Below, piece by piece: positions 63,276-64,000 of a DNA stretch of 64,000 bases. The notes below the pieces were generated by a model that worked only from the letters and a program-made list of their open reading frames with translations, was not told where the DNA came from and ran no database searches. The first letter of the stretch is position 1. Every line of letters starts with the position of its first letter. Source of the stretch: Escherichia hormaechei_A. GTDB lineage: Bacteria; Pseudomonadota; Gammaproteobacteria; Enterobacterales; Enterobacteriaceae. The stretch is from assembly GCA_042434945.1 (NCBI GenBank), contig CP170191.1:3658001-3722000 (forward strand). The letters run 5' to 3'. A program made the translations under genes and the position numbers.

Positions 63276-64000
63276 TTACTTATTAACGAACTCTTCGCCC
63301 AGGGCGATATCTTTCTTCAGCGTATCCAGCATACCTTCCAGCGCGTTCTGTTCAAATGCGCTCAGGGTACCGATAGATTTACGCTCTTCCACGCCGTTTT
63401 TACCCAGCAGCAGCGGTTGAGAGAAGAAACGGGCGTACTGACCGTCGCCTTCAACGTAGGCACATTCGACAACGCCTTGTTCGCCCTGCAGTGCACGAAC
63501 CAGAGACAGACCAAAACGTGCAGCTGCCTGGCCCATAGACAGGGTTGCAGACCCGCCACCGGCCTTCGCTTCAACCACTTCAGTACCCGCGTTCTGGATG
63601 CGTTTGGTCAGATCAGCCACTTCCTGCTCGGTAAAACTAACGCCAGGAACCTGTGACAGCAGCGGCAGAATGGTAACACCAGAGTGACCGCCAATAACCG
63701 GCACTTCAACTTCGCCTGGCTGTTTGCCTTTCAGTTCCGCAACAAAGGTGTTGGAACGAATGATATCCAGCGTGGTAACGCCGAACAGTTTGTTTTTGTC
63801 ATAAACACCGGCTTTTTTCAGCACTTCAGCAGCAATTGCAACTGTGGTGTTAACCGGGTTAGTGATAATACCAATGCACGCTTTCGGGCAGGTTTTCGCA
63901 ACTTGCTGTACCAGGTTTTTCACGATGCCGGCGTTAACGTTAAACAGGTCGGAACGATCCATACCCGGTTTACGCGCTACGCCTGCAGAGATAAGAACGA
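63276..64000 (-). CDS. mdh: Malate dehydrogenase, C-terminal 240 residues (runs off the window)
   Basis: NAD-dependent TCA-cycle enzyme. The visible 240 residues (family about 312) include [32 protein letters not shown] and the catalytic His in [14 protein letters not shown]. The N-terminal Rossmann part lies beyond 64000. Convergent with degS, normal for E. coli. Confidence 0.98.

Overview
The window is a 64 kb piece of a gamma-proteobacterial (Enterobacterales) chromosome. Gene content, protein lengths and the REP/BIME elements point to Escherichia coli or a very close Escherichia/Shigella relative. There are no rRNA or tRNA genes, no phage genes, no insertion sequences and no CRISPR array. 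Comparisons with E. coli K-12 are from memory and need an alignment; statements about frames, overlaps and motifs are read directly from the sequence.

Layout. (1) 1-28.3 kb is the classical 69-72 min region: folP (partial), ftsH, rlmE, yhbY, greA, dacB, obgE, yhbE, rpmA, rplU, ispB, sfsB, murA, ibaG, mlaBCDEF, yrbG, kdsD, kdsC, lptCAB, rpoN, hpf, ptsN, rapZ, npr, mtgA, elbB, the sRNA gene arcZ, and arcB. (2) 28.4-41.06 kb is a block that in K-12 lies elsewhere (about 96 min): lptG, lptF, pepA, holC, valS, yjgM, ahr, a dihydroxyacetone kinase gene and yjgR. It sits exactly between arcB and yhcC, and its gene order looks circularly permuted relative to K-12. (3) 41.04-48.5 kb is yhcC followed by gltB-gltD. 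(4) 48.7-56.1 kb is codBA with a PurR box, then yhcH-nanK-nanT-nanA-nanR. nanE is missing from the operon, dcuD is missing beside nanR, and gltF is missing after gltD. (5) 56.2-64 kb is sspB-sspA, rpsI-rplM, zapE, zapG/yhcB, degQ, degS and partial mdh.

Functionally the window is dominated by envelope biogenesis: LPS core precursor and transport (kdsD, kdsC, lptC, lptA, lptB, lptF, lptG), phospholipid transport (mlaBCDEF), peptidoglycan (murA, mtgA, dacB), undecaprenyl/quinone side chains (ispB), and envelope proteolysis and stress (ftsH, degS, degQ). It also carries translation and ribosome maintenance genes (rpmA, rplU, rplM, rpsI, obgE, rlmE, yhbY, hpf, valS), nitrogen metabolism (rpoN, ptsN, npr, gltBD, codBA) and redox sensing (arcB, arcZ).

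The unusual features are structural. I see a relocated, apparently permuted 12.6 kb block whose right joint rewrites the yhcC C-terminus. Stretches of protein match my memory of K-12 but alternate with clearly diverged stretches, and the switches fall inside elbB, nanA, nanR and sspB; this suggests homologous introgression from another enteric. There are small gene-breaking indels in dacB (5-bp tandem duplication), pepA (frameshift into a REP element) and yhcC (1-nt frameshift at codon 5). A gutted two-component system lies between dacB and obgE. I found no convincing wholly new defence or biosynthetic system.
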